Part shown: one piece after another, positions 43,302 through 51,836 of the stretch
Layout: every line of letters starts with the position of its first letter
How positions within the stretch are numbered: the first letter of the stretch is position 1
Assembly (NCBI GenBank): GCA_947495425.1
Contig: CANLYR010000020.1
Location: 1 to 64,000 of the forward strand
Source: an uncultured Aquimarina sp.
GTDB taxonomy: Bacteria > Bacteroidota > Bacteroidia > Flavobacteriales > Flavobacteriaceae
Direction of reading: 5' to 3'
Length of the DNA stretch: 64,000 bases
Translations under genes and position numbers: made by a program
The notes under the pieces: generated by a model
Told to the model about the DNA's origin: nothing
Databases searched by the model: none
Seen by the model: the letters and a program-made list of their open reading frames with translations, nothing else

Positions 43302-45842
43302 CTATTTACTTATTAACAGTTTCTCTGTGCTTAAGATATCATTTCCTTTATAGGTTTTAATGAAATAGAGTCCATTAGGTAGGTAAGAAAGATCAATTTT
43401 CTTGTTATCTAATACTCCATGTTCTACTATTTTAATTCCTGAAGCATCATAAATTATGATACGGTCGATAGAAATATCATTTATAAATACTACACCTGTT
43501 GTCGGGTTTGGAGATAATAAAGCGCTGTACGTATCCAACTTGGAAGTATTTTGTAAAGAAAAAGATGAAGTTTCAATACCTACAAGTTTCCATTGTGTAC
43601 AATTACCTGTATAGGCTGTAGATACTTGAGCGATAGCTACAGATTCGTCAGCAATTCCTGAGCAACCTTTTGGTCGTATCCAATTTCCTGATTGTCGGTT
43701 TTGAATACGAAAGTAGCCTTGGCCAGCATCAATAAGTTTCCATTGCGCGCACCATCCGGAAGCATTCTTACCTACTTGCACAATTTCTACAGCATCATTT
43801 GCTATAGTGTTACAGTCTTTTGGTCTATATCTTCCGCTAGTAGCTTTATTTTGAATGTAATAATATCCATCATCGGTAGCAATAAATTCAAACACCGTAC
43901 AATCATTAATAGCAAGTGTTGTTGTAGCAACTAAGGGTGTTGTGTCTGAAGCGTCGGCACTACAATTCTTTGTTTTTACCCAGTTTCCTGTTGCTTTATT
44001 TTCTAATCTCCAAAATTTTCCAGAGATGTCAGTATTGGTACTATCTGACCACCAAAGTTTACCAAAAGGATTAATTTTTGTGAAGTCTCTGGGTTTTACC
44101 CAGGTTGCATATATACTACCTTGTATGTTATTTATACCTTTTGCAGCAGTATTCCACCTGTCATAATTAGACTGCACATCATCGTCATAAAATGCTCCTA
44201 AAATCATTTTAAATCCTTTTTCTTCAAAAAAGCGTAATGAAGCCGGACCAAATTTTGTGATTTTATCTTTTTCCCACCAATTTGCTATAATTACTTTATC
44301 TGGATCGATAGTTTTCCAGGATTCGGCCACTGTATTATTGATTTGATAATAATTAGCTTTTGCATTATGTTCAGGATCTACCATATCACTCCAGAAATAG
44401 TAGGCACTTGTGGGGGCAACCTCAAAAAGGTCATTTAATGCTATGCCTATACTTTTGGCTAATGCATCGCCAGATGTACCTTCTATAGTATCCAAGGGTT
44501 CCCAACCGCCAGTTCTGATTTCTGAGTAATTAAGCAAAAATCCATCGGGCTTGAAATCGGCATACAGTTTTTGATGTATCGCACGCATCCTCCTGTATAT
44601 TTCAGGATGATTCCACGAGGCAGATATTTGGGCATCTCTGGTTGGCAAGGCATGATATCCGTTGATTATAATAGTATCTCCTTCTTTGATATGTGTAGTG
44701 CTTTCAATTTTTATTTTAGGAGCCAAATGTTGCGTATCAAAAGATCCAGGAAAACTCGAGTTTCCTAATTTTGTGTCAACAGGAAGTTCGACATCAGTAT
44801 CAAAGCGTAGTAATTTTCCATTACTATGGGTTATTGATACAGGTAGATCATCTCTATTTAACCAATTAAGTGCTGGAGTGTCTAGAAGCGTAACGTCATC
44901 CCACCATACGGTGCCATTTTCACCTCCAAACATAGAGAGCCCCAGGGTCACCTCTGTAGCATTAAGACTATTAAACGCTATGCGCATTTCTGTCCATCCT
45001 ATAGTTAAGTTTTTTGGGCGCCCAAAATAAGACCGTCCTTTTCCGTTTGGTTTAGGAAGAGACATACGCAGATTAGTAATGCTGCGGGCATTGTTATTTT
45101 TATCCTTTATAATTGGGATTATATTTTTGGCAGTCAAGTTGTTGGTTTTAATCCAAAATTGTAATGTGTATTGATGGAACGGTTTCACTTTAAAAGAGGT
45201 AATAATTCTTGACATTTCGCCATTTCTGGCCTCTGCCCGAAAAGAAGCTTTACCACTTCGTTTAATGATGGTATCCCTAAAGGTTCTTTGTCCCACAGCA
45301 TCCTGAAAATTCCAATTACGAATTCTATTCTTATCGTTTTCTGCATACTCCTCAAAACCTCCATTGAGGATTTTACCGGAGTTTATAGGTGTTAATTCTT
45401 CGTTCTTAGCTACCAATTGCTGATTTTGGATAGGATATCCTGTGGTTAGGTTTGGATCTGATGCGATTAAAGAACCAGCAAATCCCATGCTTATCGTCAT
45501 AAGATTTAATTTCATGTCTCTGGATTTTACACCTTCAACAAATTTTTGAATTTCTTCATCCCATCGTCTTCCTGCGGTTCCGTTCAATCCATATGTATTT
45601 AGTTTAGAATCTGAGTAAAATACCGAGTTTGCACCATTCACTTTTGCACTATCTACAAAAACTAATAATTCTTCTGCAGTATCACTTACTAAGTTACCAG
45701 CAATATGGAGTGCTTTTTCAGTAGTGCCAATTGATTTTTTTGTGACCATATATTCCTTTGAGCCAACTGTTTGAGCAGTAATCTTTTGTGAAATAATTAA
45801 GAGTATGCACAAAAATAAATACGGTGTATTAAAACTTTTCAT
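43302..45842 (-). CDS. Secreted glycoside-hydrolase-like protein with ricin-type repeats and T9SS sorting tail
   Basis: An 846-residue secreted protein. Signal peptide at 1-23. An N-terminal part of about 130 residues, then a carbohydrate-binding-like beta-sandwich (about 155-320: ILNGGFEEYAENDKNRIRNW, YTLQFWIKTN, TVWWDDVTLLD). A TIM-barrel-like part follows (about 330-610) with DGFLLNYSEIRTGGW, where GH20-type enzymes would have an Asp-Glu pair. Three ricin-type beta-trefoil repeats follow (about 615-765; GNWVKTKNC, GRYRPKDC, GNWIRPKGC). The C-terminus (LSPNPTTGVVFIND, then LPNGLYFIKTYKG) is a type A T9SS signal. The hydrolase family and substrate are uncertain. Confidence 0.78.
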   Translation of the reverse strand: MKSFNTPYLFLCILLIISQKITAQTVGSKEYMVTKKSIGTTEKALHIAGNLVSDTAEELLVFVDSAKVNGANSVFYSDSKLNTYGLNGTAGRRWDEEIQKFVEGVKSRDMKLNLMTISMGFAGSLIASDPNLTTGYPIQNQQLVAKNEELTPINSGKILNGGFEEYAENDKNRIRNWNFQDAVGQRTFRDTIIKRSGKASFRAEARNGEMSRIITSFKVKPFHQYTLQFWIKTNNLTAKNIIPIIKDKNNNARSITNLRMSLPKPNGKGRSYFGRPKNLTIGWTEMRIAFNSLNATEVTLGLSMFGGENGTVWWDDVTLLDTPALNWLNRDDLPVSITHSNGKLLRFDTDVELPVDTKLGNSSFPGSFDTQHLAPKIKIESTTHIKEGDTIIINGYHALPTRDAQISASWNHPEIYRRMRAIHQKLYADFKPDGFLLNYSEIRTGGWEPLDTIEGTSGDALAKSIGIALNDLFEVAPTSAYYFWSDMVDPEHNAKANYYQINNTVAESWKTIDPDKVIIANWWEKDKITKFGPASLRFFEEKGFKMILGAFYDDDVQSNYDRWNTAAKGINNIQGSIYATWVKPRDFTKINPFGKLWWSDSTNTDISGKFWRLENKATGNWVKTKNCSADASDTTPLVATTTLAINDCTVFEFIATDDGYYYIQNKATSGRYRPKDCNTIANDAVEIVQVGKNASGWCAQWKLIDAGQGYFRIQNRQSGNWIRPKGCSGIADESVAIAQVSTAYTGNCTQWKLVGIETSSFSLQNTSKLDTYSALLSPNPTTGVVFINDISIDRIIIYDASGIKIVEHGVLDNKKIDLSYLPNGLYFIKTYKGNDILSTEKLLISK

Positions 45843-45962
45843 AGCGTTTTGACGTTTAGTTTATCTTCTATATAGTAAAAACTATGCCAGGTAAAATAGT
45901 TCTATTTTGTATATAAAGTTATGAATTTCAGTATATTAATTTTTGATAAAAATGTAAATTTT

Positions 45963-46004
45963 GTATGCAGAAAACATATTCGTAGAATATGCATACGCTT
46001 TTTT
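45963..46004. terminator. Bulged hairpin followed by T-run
   Basis: GTATGCA (45963-45969) and ATATTC (45976-45981) pair with GAATAT (45985-45990) and GCATAC (45991-45996). A run of T follows on the plus strand. A second small hairpin, TTACACA/TGTGTAA, is at 46096-46112, just past the aminotransferase stop. Orientation relative to the minus-strand genes is not ideal, so the role is unsure. Confidence 0.4.
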
Positions 46005-46115
46005 TTATGGAATAGATAATAAATAAGCTGAAAATCAATTTGTTAAATTTTTATCAATAAAAGTGCTAAGATCAGAACACGCATGTGTAGATTATTTACA
46101 CACTTTGTGTAAGCG

Positions 46116-47186
46116 TTAGAGAAGTTTTAGTAGCCTATCTATATCATCTATAGAATTATAAAAGTGTAAACTAATTCGTATACCACGACCACGTAGTGAG
46201 GTGATGATATTTTTTTCTGTCAAATAATTGAACAGTTTTTGGTTTCCTTCGATATTAAATATTGTACTATGTTGTTCTCGTTTTGTAACACTATGCTCTA
46301 AAAGGTCTTTTTTACTTAACTCTTGTTTTGCATATGTACTTAATTCATTAATATAATTTTCGATTGTACTTAGTCCTATTGTAGTCAAGAAATTGAGCGA
46401 ATGTTGTAGGCTGCCAAAATTGAAAGTATCTAAATGTCCGCATTCAAATCTGGCACGTAAATTCGTGTATGAAGGTTCATAATTCGTTTCAAAGGCTATT
46501 TTTTTATAATTAGAAGGAGTAATTTGGTCTAAAACACCGTTTTTGAAGAGCATGAACCCATTACCGTAGCCGCCAAGTAACCATTTGTATCCGCTACATC
46601 CCAGAATATCAATTCCCGAATCTGTAAAATTGAAAACTCTGGTGCCACAAAATTGTGTGGCATCTGCAATCAAAAGGAGATCAGGGTATTTTGATTTTAA
46701 TTCCTTAATAAAATTAAGATCTATGGCAATCCCATTACTATATTGTACAATACTGAAAGCAAATATATCTGGGCTATGTTTTTTTAGAGCAGTTTCAATA
46801 TTATGTTCTGTAGTGGCATCAACATTAGTATAACAGACGTCAAACCCCTTATTTTCTATTGCAAAATTAATTGAAGGGTAATCGTCGTGTAATAAAAGCA
46901 CTTTTTTATTTTTTCCCAAGCCATTTAGGATCGTATTAAGACCAATAGAGAAATTAGGAGTTAGCACTACATTATCTTGAGTGCTACCTAAGAAAACAGC
47001 AATAGTTTCTCTTACACGATTTAAAAAATCTGATTGTTGATTTCTGAACGTGCTACCACCGATTAAAAAGTCTAAATCGTGGTTTTGCCTAAAGTCTAAA
47101 AGTGAATCATATAATAGTCCTGAGCTAGCCGTATTGAGATATGTATTGTTCGTTAAAATTGGAAATTCTTTTCTTAAATTGTTCAT
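46116..47186 (-). CDS. Class V aminotransferase-fold PLP enzyme (cysteine desulfurase-like)
   Basis: A 356-residue PLP enzyme. Motifs are FPILTNNTYLNTASSGLL at the N-terminus, a DATQFCGTRVF strand with the PLP-pairing Asp, and GCSGYKWLLGGYGNGF carrying the Schiff-base Lys. It resembles CsdA/isopenicillin-epimerase-like proteins, but I see no clear desulfurase Cys loop. The substrate is unknown. It is divergent from the DHFR gene. Confidence 0.82.
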   Translation of the reverse strand: MNNLRKEFPILTNNTYLNTASSGLLYDSLLDFRQNHDLDFLIGGSTFRNQQSDFLNRVRETIAVFLGSTQDNVVLTPNFSIGLNTILNGLGKNKKVLLLHDDYPSINFAIENKGFDVCYTNVDATTEHNIETALKKHSPDIFAFSIVQYSNGIAIDLNFIKELKSKYPDLLLIADATQFCGTRVFNFTDSGIDILGCSGYKWLLGGYGNGFMLFKNGVLDQITPSNYKKIAFETNYEPSYTNLRARFECGHLDTFNFGSLQHSLNFLTTIGLSTIENYINELSTYAKQELSKKDLLEHSVTKREQHSTIFNIEGNQKLFNYLTEKNIITSLRGRGIRISLHFYNSIDDIDRLLKLL

Positions 47187-47252
47187 AAGTTACCTGCTGG
47201 TTTTTTGTTAAAACCTTTATATTTACTCGTGCATTACTAAGGTACTATTAAA

Positions 47253-48194
47253 ATGTTTTCTAAAAGAAAAGAAACACTACAAATCGATCCGCAGCAAAGA
47301 GAACTGTATGAGCATGCTCGTAAGCGAATCTTGCAAAAGAAAAGATTATTTCAACATTTTATCGTGTTTATATTAGGATCGGTTTTTATGACTGTACTTA
47401 ATCTTGTTTTTGGATTTGGTAAAGACATTACATTTTTTGGAGTCAATTGGTTTGTGGTTGGAATACTATGTTGGGCATTTCTATTTGCCTTACACTTTTG
47501 TAATGTTTGGTTATTCAACACGTTTATGGGGCAGGATTGGGCAGATCGGCAAATGGAGCGATTGGTAGCCAAACAGAAAGAAGAAATAGCGTTACTACAA
47601 AAAGACATAGATTTAATGTACCCCAAAGAGGATCTTCTTCAAAAGAAAGAAGCATTTATCAAAGGAAAACAACTAACAGCAGAGGAAGAACAAAAAAACC
47701 GAAAACAAATGATTACTATGATCGCTGCCGCAGGCGAAAAAAATGAACTAGGAAAAGATAATGACTTAGTCTGGCATTTGCCTAATGATTTTAAGCGTTT
47801 TAAAACACTTACTACTGATCATCATATCATTATGGGTCGTAAAACCTTTGAGTCTTTTCCAAAACTACTCCCTAATCGTGTGCATGTAGTAATTTCTAGA
47901 AATAAAGATTATGAGGCAGAAGGCGCTATTGTTGTACAAAATATGGAAGATGCATTAGAAATAACCAAAAATGATCCCCAACCCTTTATTATAGGAGGAG
48001 GAGAAATATATACTATAGGGATGCAACATGCTGATGCTATTGAGCTTACCAGAGTACATGAAGGAGTTTTTGAGGCAGATACTTTTTTTCCAGAGATAGA
48101 TACAAAAGTTTGGACCTTGGAGAAAGAAGAATTTCATGATAAAGATGAGAAGCACAAATATCCCTTTACCTATCTAACGTATAAAAGGAAATAA
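47253..48194 (+). CDS. Dihydrofolate reductase fused to an N-terminal 2TM membrane domain
   Basis: A 313-residue fusion. Residues about 15-105 form a 2TM domain: two hydrophobic helices (FQHFIVFILGSVFMTVLNLVF and FFGVNWFVVGILCWAFLF), then a charged coiled coil to about 150. Residues about 152-313 are a complete DHFR: MITMIAAAGEKNELGKDNDLVWHLPNDFKRFK, HHIIMGRKTFESF and FIIGGGEIYT. DHFR normally is a free cytosolic enzyme that reduces dihydrofolate with NADPH. Here it would be tethered to the inner membrane. The frame is continuous with no internal stop, but a separate internal start at Met152 is possible. Confidence 0.88.
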   Translation: MFSKRKETLQIDPQQRELYEHARKRILQKKRLFQHFIVFILGSVFMTVLNLVFGFGKDITFFGVNWFVVGILCWAFLFALHFCNVWLFNTFMGQDWADRQMERLVAKQKEEIALLQKDIDLMYPKEDLLQKKEAFIKGKQLTAEEEQKNRKQMITMIAAAGEKNELGKDNDLVWHLPNDFKRFKTLTTDHHIIMGRKTFESFPKLLPNRVHVVISRNKDYEAEGAIVVQNMEDALEITKNDPQPFIIGGGEIYTIGMQHADAIELTRVHEGVFEADTFFPEIDTKVWTLEKEEFHDKDEKHKYPFTYLTYKRK

Positions 48195-48289
48195 TAGCCA
48201 TTTCTCATGCTATTTGTTAGTAGCTTTTGGTCTTTTGGACCTTGTAACTTATATTCCTTATTTTTGTTAAAATTTTAAACACACAGTAC

Positions 48290-49174
48290 ATGAACGCATA
48301 TGTATTTCCGGGTCAAGGGGCTCAATTTCCAGGAATGGGTTTAGATCTATATGAAAATTCAGAAATAGCAAAAGAACTTTTTCTTAAAGCCAATGATATC
48401 TTAGGTTTTGAGATTACCAAGATTATGTTTGAAGGAACAAAGGAAGCGTTGCAACAAACCAAAGTAACGCAACCTGCTATATTTTTACATTCAGTAATTC
48501 TTAGTAAGGTATTAGGCGATAGTTTCAAGCCTGATATGGTGGCAGGGCATTCCTTAGGAGAATTTTCGGCATTAGTGGCTAACGAAACTTTAGGGTTTGA
48601 TGATGCATTACGATTAGTTTCTAAGCGCGCCTTAGCGATGCAAAAAGCATGTGAGCTAAAGCCTTCTACAATGGCGGCCGTTTTGGGGTTAGAGGATGAG
48701 GTTGTTGAGCAAACTTGTGAAGAAATTGATGGTATTGTTGTAGCTGCAAATTACAACTGCCCGGGTCAATTAGTCATCTCTGGAGATGTAGATGCTATTG
48801 AGAAAGCATGCGAAGTTTTAAAAGGAAAAGGAGCACGTAGAGCATTGGTTTTGCCAGTTGGGGGAGCATTTCATTCGCCCTTAATGGAACCTGCACGCGA
48901 AGAACTGGCAGCAGCAATCAATGCAACTACTTTTAACACTCCAACCTGTTCAATTTATCAAAATGTAACGACAACAGCGGTTACAGATCCTTCAGCAATT
49001 AAAGAAAATCTGATTGCTCAACTTACAGCTCCAGTAAAATGGACACAAAGTGTGCAACATATGATAAATGATGGGGCCACATTGTTTACCGAAGTGGGAC
49101 CAGGAAAAGTATTGTCTGGCTTGGTAAAAAAAATTGATCGGTCTATGGAGACGATTTCGGCTGAATTAAAATGA
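48290..49174 (+). CDS. fabD: Malonyl-CoA:ACP transacylase
   Basis: A 294-residue enzyme that loads malonyl groups onto ACP for fatty acid synthesis. Motifs are VFPGQGAQFPGMG at the N-terminus, GHSLGEFSALV with the catalytic Ser, VAANYNCPGQLVISG, and LPVGGAFHSPLM with the catalytic His. It is a single gene 95 bases after the DHFR fusion. Confidence 0.96.
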   Translation: MNAYVFPGQGAQFPGMGLDLYENSEIAKELFLKANDILGFEITKIMFEGTKEALQQTKVTQPAIFLHSVILSKVLGDSFKPDMVAGHSLGEFSALVANETLGFDDALRLVSKRALAMQKACELKPSTMAAVLGLEDEVVEQTCEEIDGIVVAANYNCPGQLVISGDVDAIEKACEVLKGKGARRALVLPVGGAFHSPLMEPAREELAAAINATTFNTPTCSIYQNVTTTAVTDPSAIKENLIAQLTAPVKWTQSVQHMINDGATLFTEVGPGKVLSGLVKKIDRSMETISAELK

Positions 49175-49181
49175 TATTACA

Positions 49182-49363
49182 AGGCTCTAGTTTAGAGTAG
49201 TATTTATTATTGTACAATATTCATCTACCTCATAAAAACATTGGTTTATCCTATGCTTAATCCTTTCCATAGGAAAGTACTCTTAACTATCTTCCTTTTG
49301 GGAATGGCTGAGGATGAAAAATTCATTCATTAAGATTCCCAATGCTATTCTAAACTAGAGCCT
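49182..49363. repeat. MITE-like element with 19-bp terminal inverted repeats
   Basis: The left arm 49182-49200 (AGGCTCTAGTTTAGAGTAG) is the reverse complement of the right arm 49345-49363, with one mismatch. The 144 bases between contain two further inverted repeats: CTTTCC-ATA-GGAAAG near 49266 and GGGAAT with ATTCCC around 49300-49340. No open frame is present. It could be a miniature transposable element or a structured RNA. No target duplication was identified, and no second copy was seen. Confidence 0.6.
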
Positions 49364-49410
49364 ATTTCAAAAATATAATTTATGTATTATGTTTTTATAA
49401 AAATATTTGG

Positions 49411-50067
49411 CTATTGATTTTCAATTTTTTGTAAATACTTCTGAGCCAATAAAGTAAGAGCGTTATAACCACTTACACTTAGTTTTTCTTTTATATTTTG
49501 TCTATGATTTTGGATTGTCCGGATACTATTACAAGTAGTATTGGCAATCTCTTTACTAGTAATTCCTTGACCAATCAAAAAGAAAATCTTTTTTTCTGTT
49601 TTTGTTAAGAGATTTATTTTAATTTCATCAGGTAAGTTTTTTTGAAATCTTATTGATTTGTTTTCAATAATATCAGAATTAATAAAAATATCCTTTTTTT
49701 CGATTTTCTTAATACATTCTTTTACATCATTAGGAGAACTTTTGGTATTCAAAAAGCCTTTTATCCCCGAATTGAGGTAGAGTAAAAACTTTTCTATACT
49801 AATGCGATCCAAGAATACTATAATTTGATGAATAGAATTTTTGGCTTTTAAATAATTTAAGAATTTTGAAATTTTTAGTTCTTCTTCGTTGAAAATAAAA
49901 ATATATGTTGAAGATTTTTTTTCGTAGTATGAGTCCAACATTTTAATATCGTTTATTCCTAATTTAAAGATTTGGTCAAATTCATTTTCGAAATACATAG
50001 GTAAATTGACCGAGGAATAATTTACTAAAATACATTTCTTAATTCTGTTTACATAGTTGACTTTCAT
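49411..50067 (-). CDS. LuxR-type regulator with degenerate receiver domain
   Basis: A 218-residue regulator. Residues about 10-130 have receiver-like length and helix/strand order but lack the acidic pair after strand 1 and the phospho-acceptor Asp (the region reads YIFIFNEEEL). Residues about 150-215 are a LuxR/NarL helix-turn-helix: LTKTEKKIFFLIGQGITSKEIANTTC, then IRTIQNHRQNIKEKL. It is probably phosphorylation-independent. It is divergent from the sigma-54 regulator. Targets are unknown. Confidence 0.8.
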   Translation of the reverse strand: MKVNYVNRIKKCILVNYSSVNLPMYFENEFDQIFKLGINDIKMLDSYYEKKSSTYIFIFNEEELKISKFLNYLKAKNSIHQIIVFLDRISIEKFLLYLNSGIKGFLNTKSSPNDVKECIKKIEKKDIFINSDIIENKSIRFQKNLPDEIKINLLTKTEKKIFFLIGQGITSKEIANTTCNSIRTIQNHRQNIKEKLSVSGYNALTLLAQKYLQKIENQ

Positions 50068-50430
50068 AATAATTTGGTTTAGAGTATTATTATATCAGTA
50101 AGAATTGTGCCAAATGGTTTTCTTTACTCAAAAACACTGACAAACAGTTGCTGTAGCTAGTTTGCTGTTTGAAAGAAATTTGTAGAAATATGAATTATCG
50201 TATATATACGAAATATGATGTTTTATGATCGCAGATTTGATTAGGAATCATTTTTTTTATGAAATAAAAAAAGTACTTTTAATTAAAATAATTGTCCTAA
50301 TTTTTATCTTGGTGCTAAGAGAAAAGTTTAAAAACCTAAAATTCTTATCAAAATAAAAATAAACTTTCTTCCGTTCATCATAATATCAACTGTTTCTCGA
50401 TGTTATTTACTTTCTTAAACTATTTTTACT
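50068..50430. other. 363-base divergent intergenic region
   Basis: No gene seen. One inverted repeat, CAAACAG (50141-50147) with CTGTTTG (50165-50171), lies about 75 bases upstream of the LuxR-type gene and could be an operator. I could not place a -24/-12 or TAnnTTTG promoter with confidence. Confidence 0.35.
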
Positions 50431-51795
50431 ATGCCGTCAAAATTACTTATCGTAGAAGATGAATTCATTATTTCAAAAGATTTATATGATATTGTTACAG
50501 CTTTGGGGTATGGGGTTATGGGGGTTGCGAAATCGGCTGAAGAAACCATTAATTTACTCAATCAAGAGTGCCCTGATATTATTTTATTAGATATCAATAT
50601 TAAAGGAAAAATCAATGGTATTGCGCTGGCTAAGTTAATTGATGAAGACTATCAAATACCTTATATATATATCACTTCGTATTCTGATGATTCTACGCTA
50701 AAAGAAGTTAAAAAGACAAACCCTTTGGGGTATGTTCTAAAGCCCTTTAATTCAAAAAACATCATGATCGCTCTCGAGATCGCATTTTTGAATATAAATA
50801 GGACTATTAATAATTCTTCAACCCTAAAGAAAGAAGAAATACTATGTCCTAAGATAATTGGAAATAGTAAAGAGATAAAAATTGTTTTACATAAAATAGA
50901 GAACATAGCCATGACTGATGTAACTGTTCTTTTGTCTGGTGAAACAGGTACAGGAAAAGAAGTAATAGCAGATACAATTCATCGACAATCTTCTAGGGCT
51001 AAAAAAGAGATGGTCAAGGTTAATTGTGCCGCGCTTCCAAAAGAGCTTTTGGAATCCATACTATTTGGACACACAAAAGGAAGCTTTACCGGAGCAACAC
51101 AACAAAGAATAGGTAAAATCGAAGCTGCTACCGGTAGTACGATTTTTTTGGATGAGATTGCCGAAATCCCTTTAGAGTCGCAACCTAAATTATTAAGATT
51201 TTTGCAAGAAAAAGAAATCGAAGTTATAGGTCAAACTAGTGCCAAAAAAATTGATGTTCGTATACTCGCAGCAACCAATAAAAATCTTGCAGATGAAGTG
51301 CAAAAAGGTAATTTTAGGGAAGATCTTTTTTATCGATTAAATATGTTTACTATTAAAATACCTCCCCTTAGAGATCGAAAATCAGATCTAAATGTATTCA
51401 TCGAGTTTTTCCTGAAAAAATTTACCAAAAAATACAACAAAAAAGTAACCCGCTTAACAAAAAACACATTAGAACATTTTCAAAATTATAGTTGGCCGGG
51501 TAATATTAGAGAGCTTGGACATGTAATAGAAAAAGAAGTAATTTTGGTTAACAATCAGGAAACAGATATAAATATTAATCTAGAACAAATGGTTTTGAAT
51601 AACTCCTTACATACCGATCAAAACATCTCTTCATTAGAAGATTCTGAACGTAGCCAAATCATTAAAGCCTTACGATTATGTAAAGGAAAAATAAGAGGTC
51701 GAGATGGTGCTGCAAAATTATTAGGTACGCATCCTAATACCCTAGACTCAAAAATTAAAAAACTGCACATATCAAAAAAACAGTTTTACTATTGA
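50431..51795 (+). CDS. Sigma-54-dependent response regulator (NtrC family)
   Basis: A 454-residue regulator. Receiver domain at 1-120 with LLIVEDE and acceptor Asp in IILLDINIKG. AAA+ domain at about 140-370: Walker A GETGTGKE, Walker B STIFLDEIAEI, and the sigma-54-contacting loop as GSFTGA instead of the usual GAFTGA. A Fis-type HTH is at the C-terminus (GKIRGRDGAAKLLGTHPNTL). It activates sigma-54 promoters when phosphorylated. The next gene, a TPR histidine kinase 41 bases downstream, is the likely partner. Confidence 0.9.
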   Translation: MPSKLLIVEDEFIISKDLYDIVTALGYGVMGVAKSAEETINLLNQECPDIILLDINIKGKINGIALAKLIDEDYQIPYIYITSYSDDSTLKEVKKTNPLGYVLKPFNSKNIMIALEIAFLNINRTINNSSTLKKEEILCPKIIGNSKEIKIVLHKIENIAMTDVTVLLSGETGTGKEVIADTIHRQSSRAKKEMVKVNCAALPKELLESILFGHTKGSFTGATQQRIGKIEAATGSTIFLDEIAEIPLESQPKLLRFLQEKEIEVIGQTSAKKIDVRILAATNKNLADEVQKGNFREDLFYRLNMFTIKIPPLRDRKSDLNVFIEFFLKKFTKKYNKKVTRLTKNTLEHFQNYSWPGNIRELGHVIEKEVILVNNQETDININLEQMVLNNSLHTDQNISSLEDSERSQIIKALRLCKGKIRGRDGAAKLLGTHPNTLDSKIKKLHISKKQFYY

Positions 51796-51836
51796 TTTTT
51801 TGTTCTCTTTTAACCTCACAGTAAACACACAAAAAC

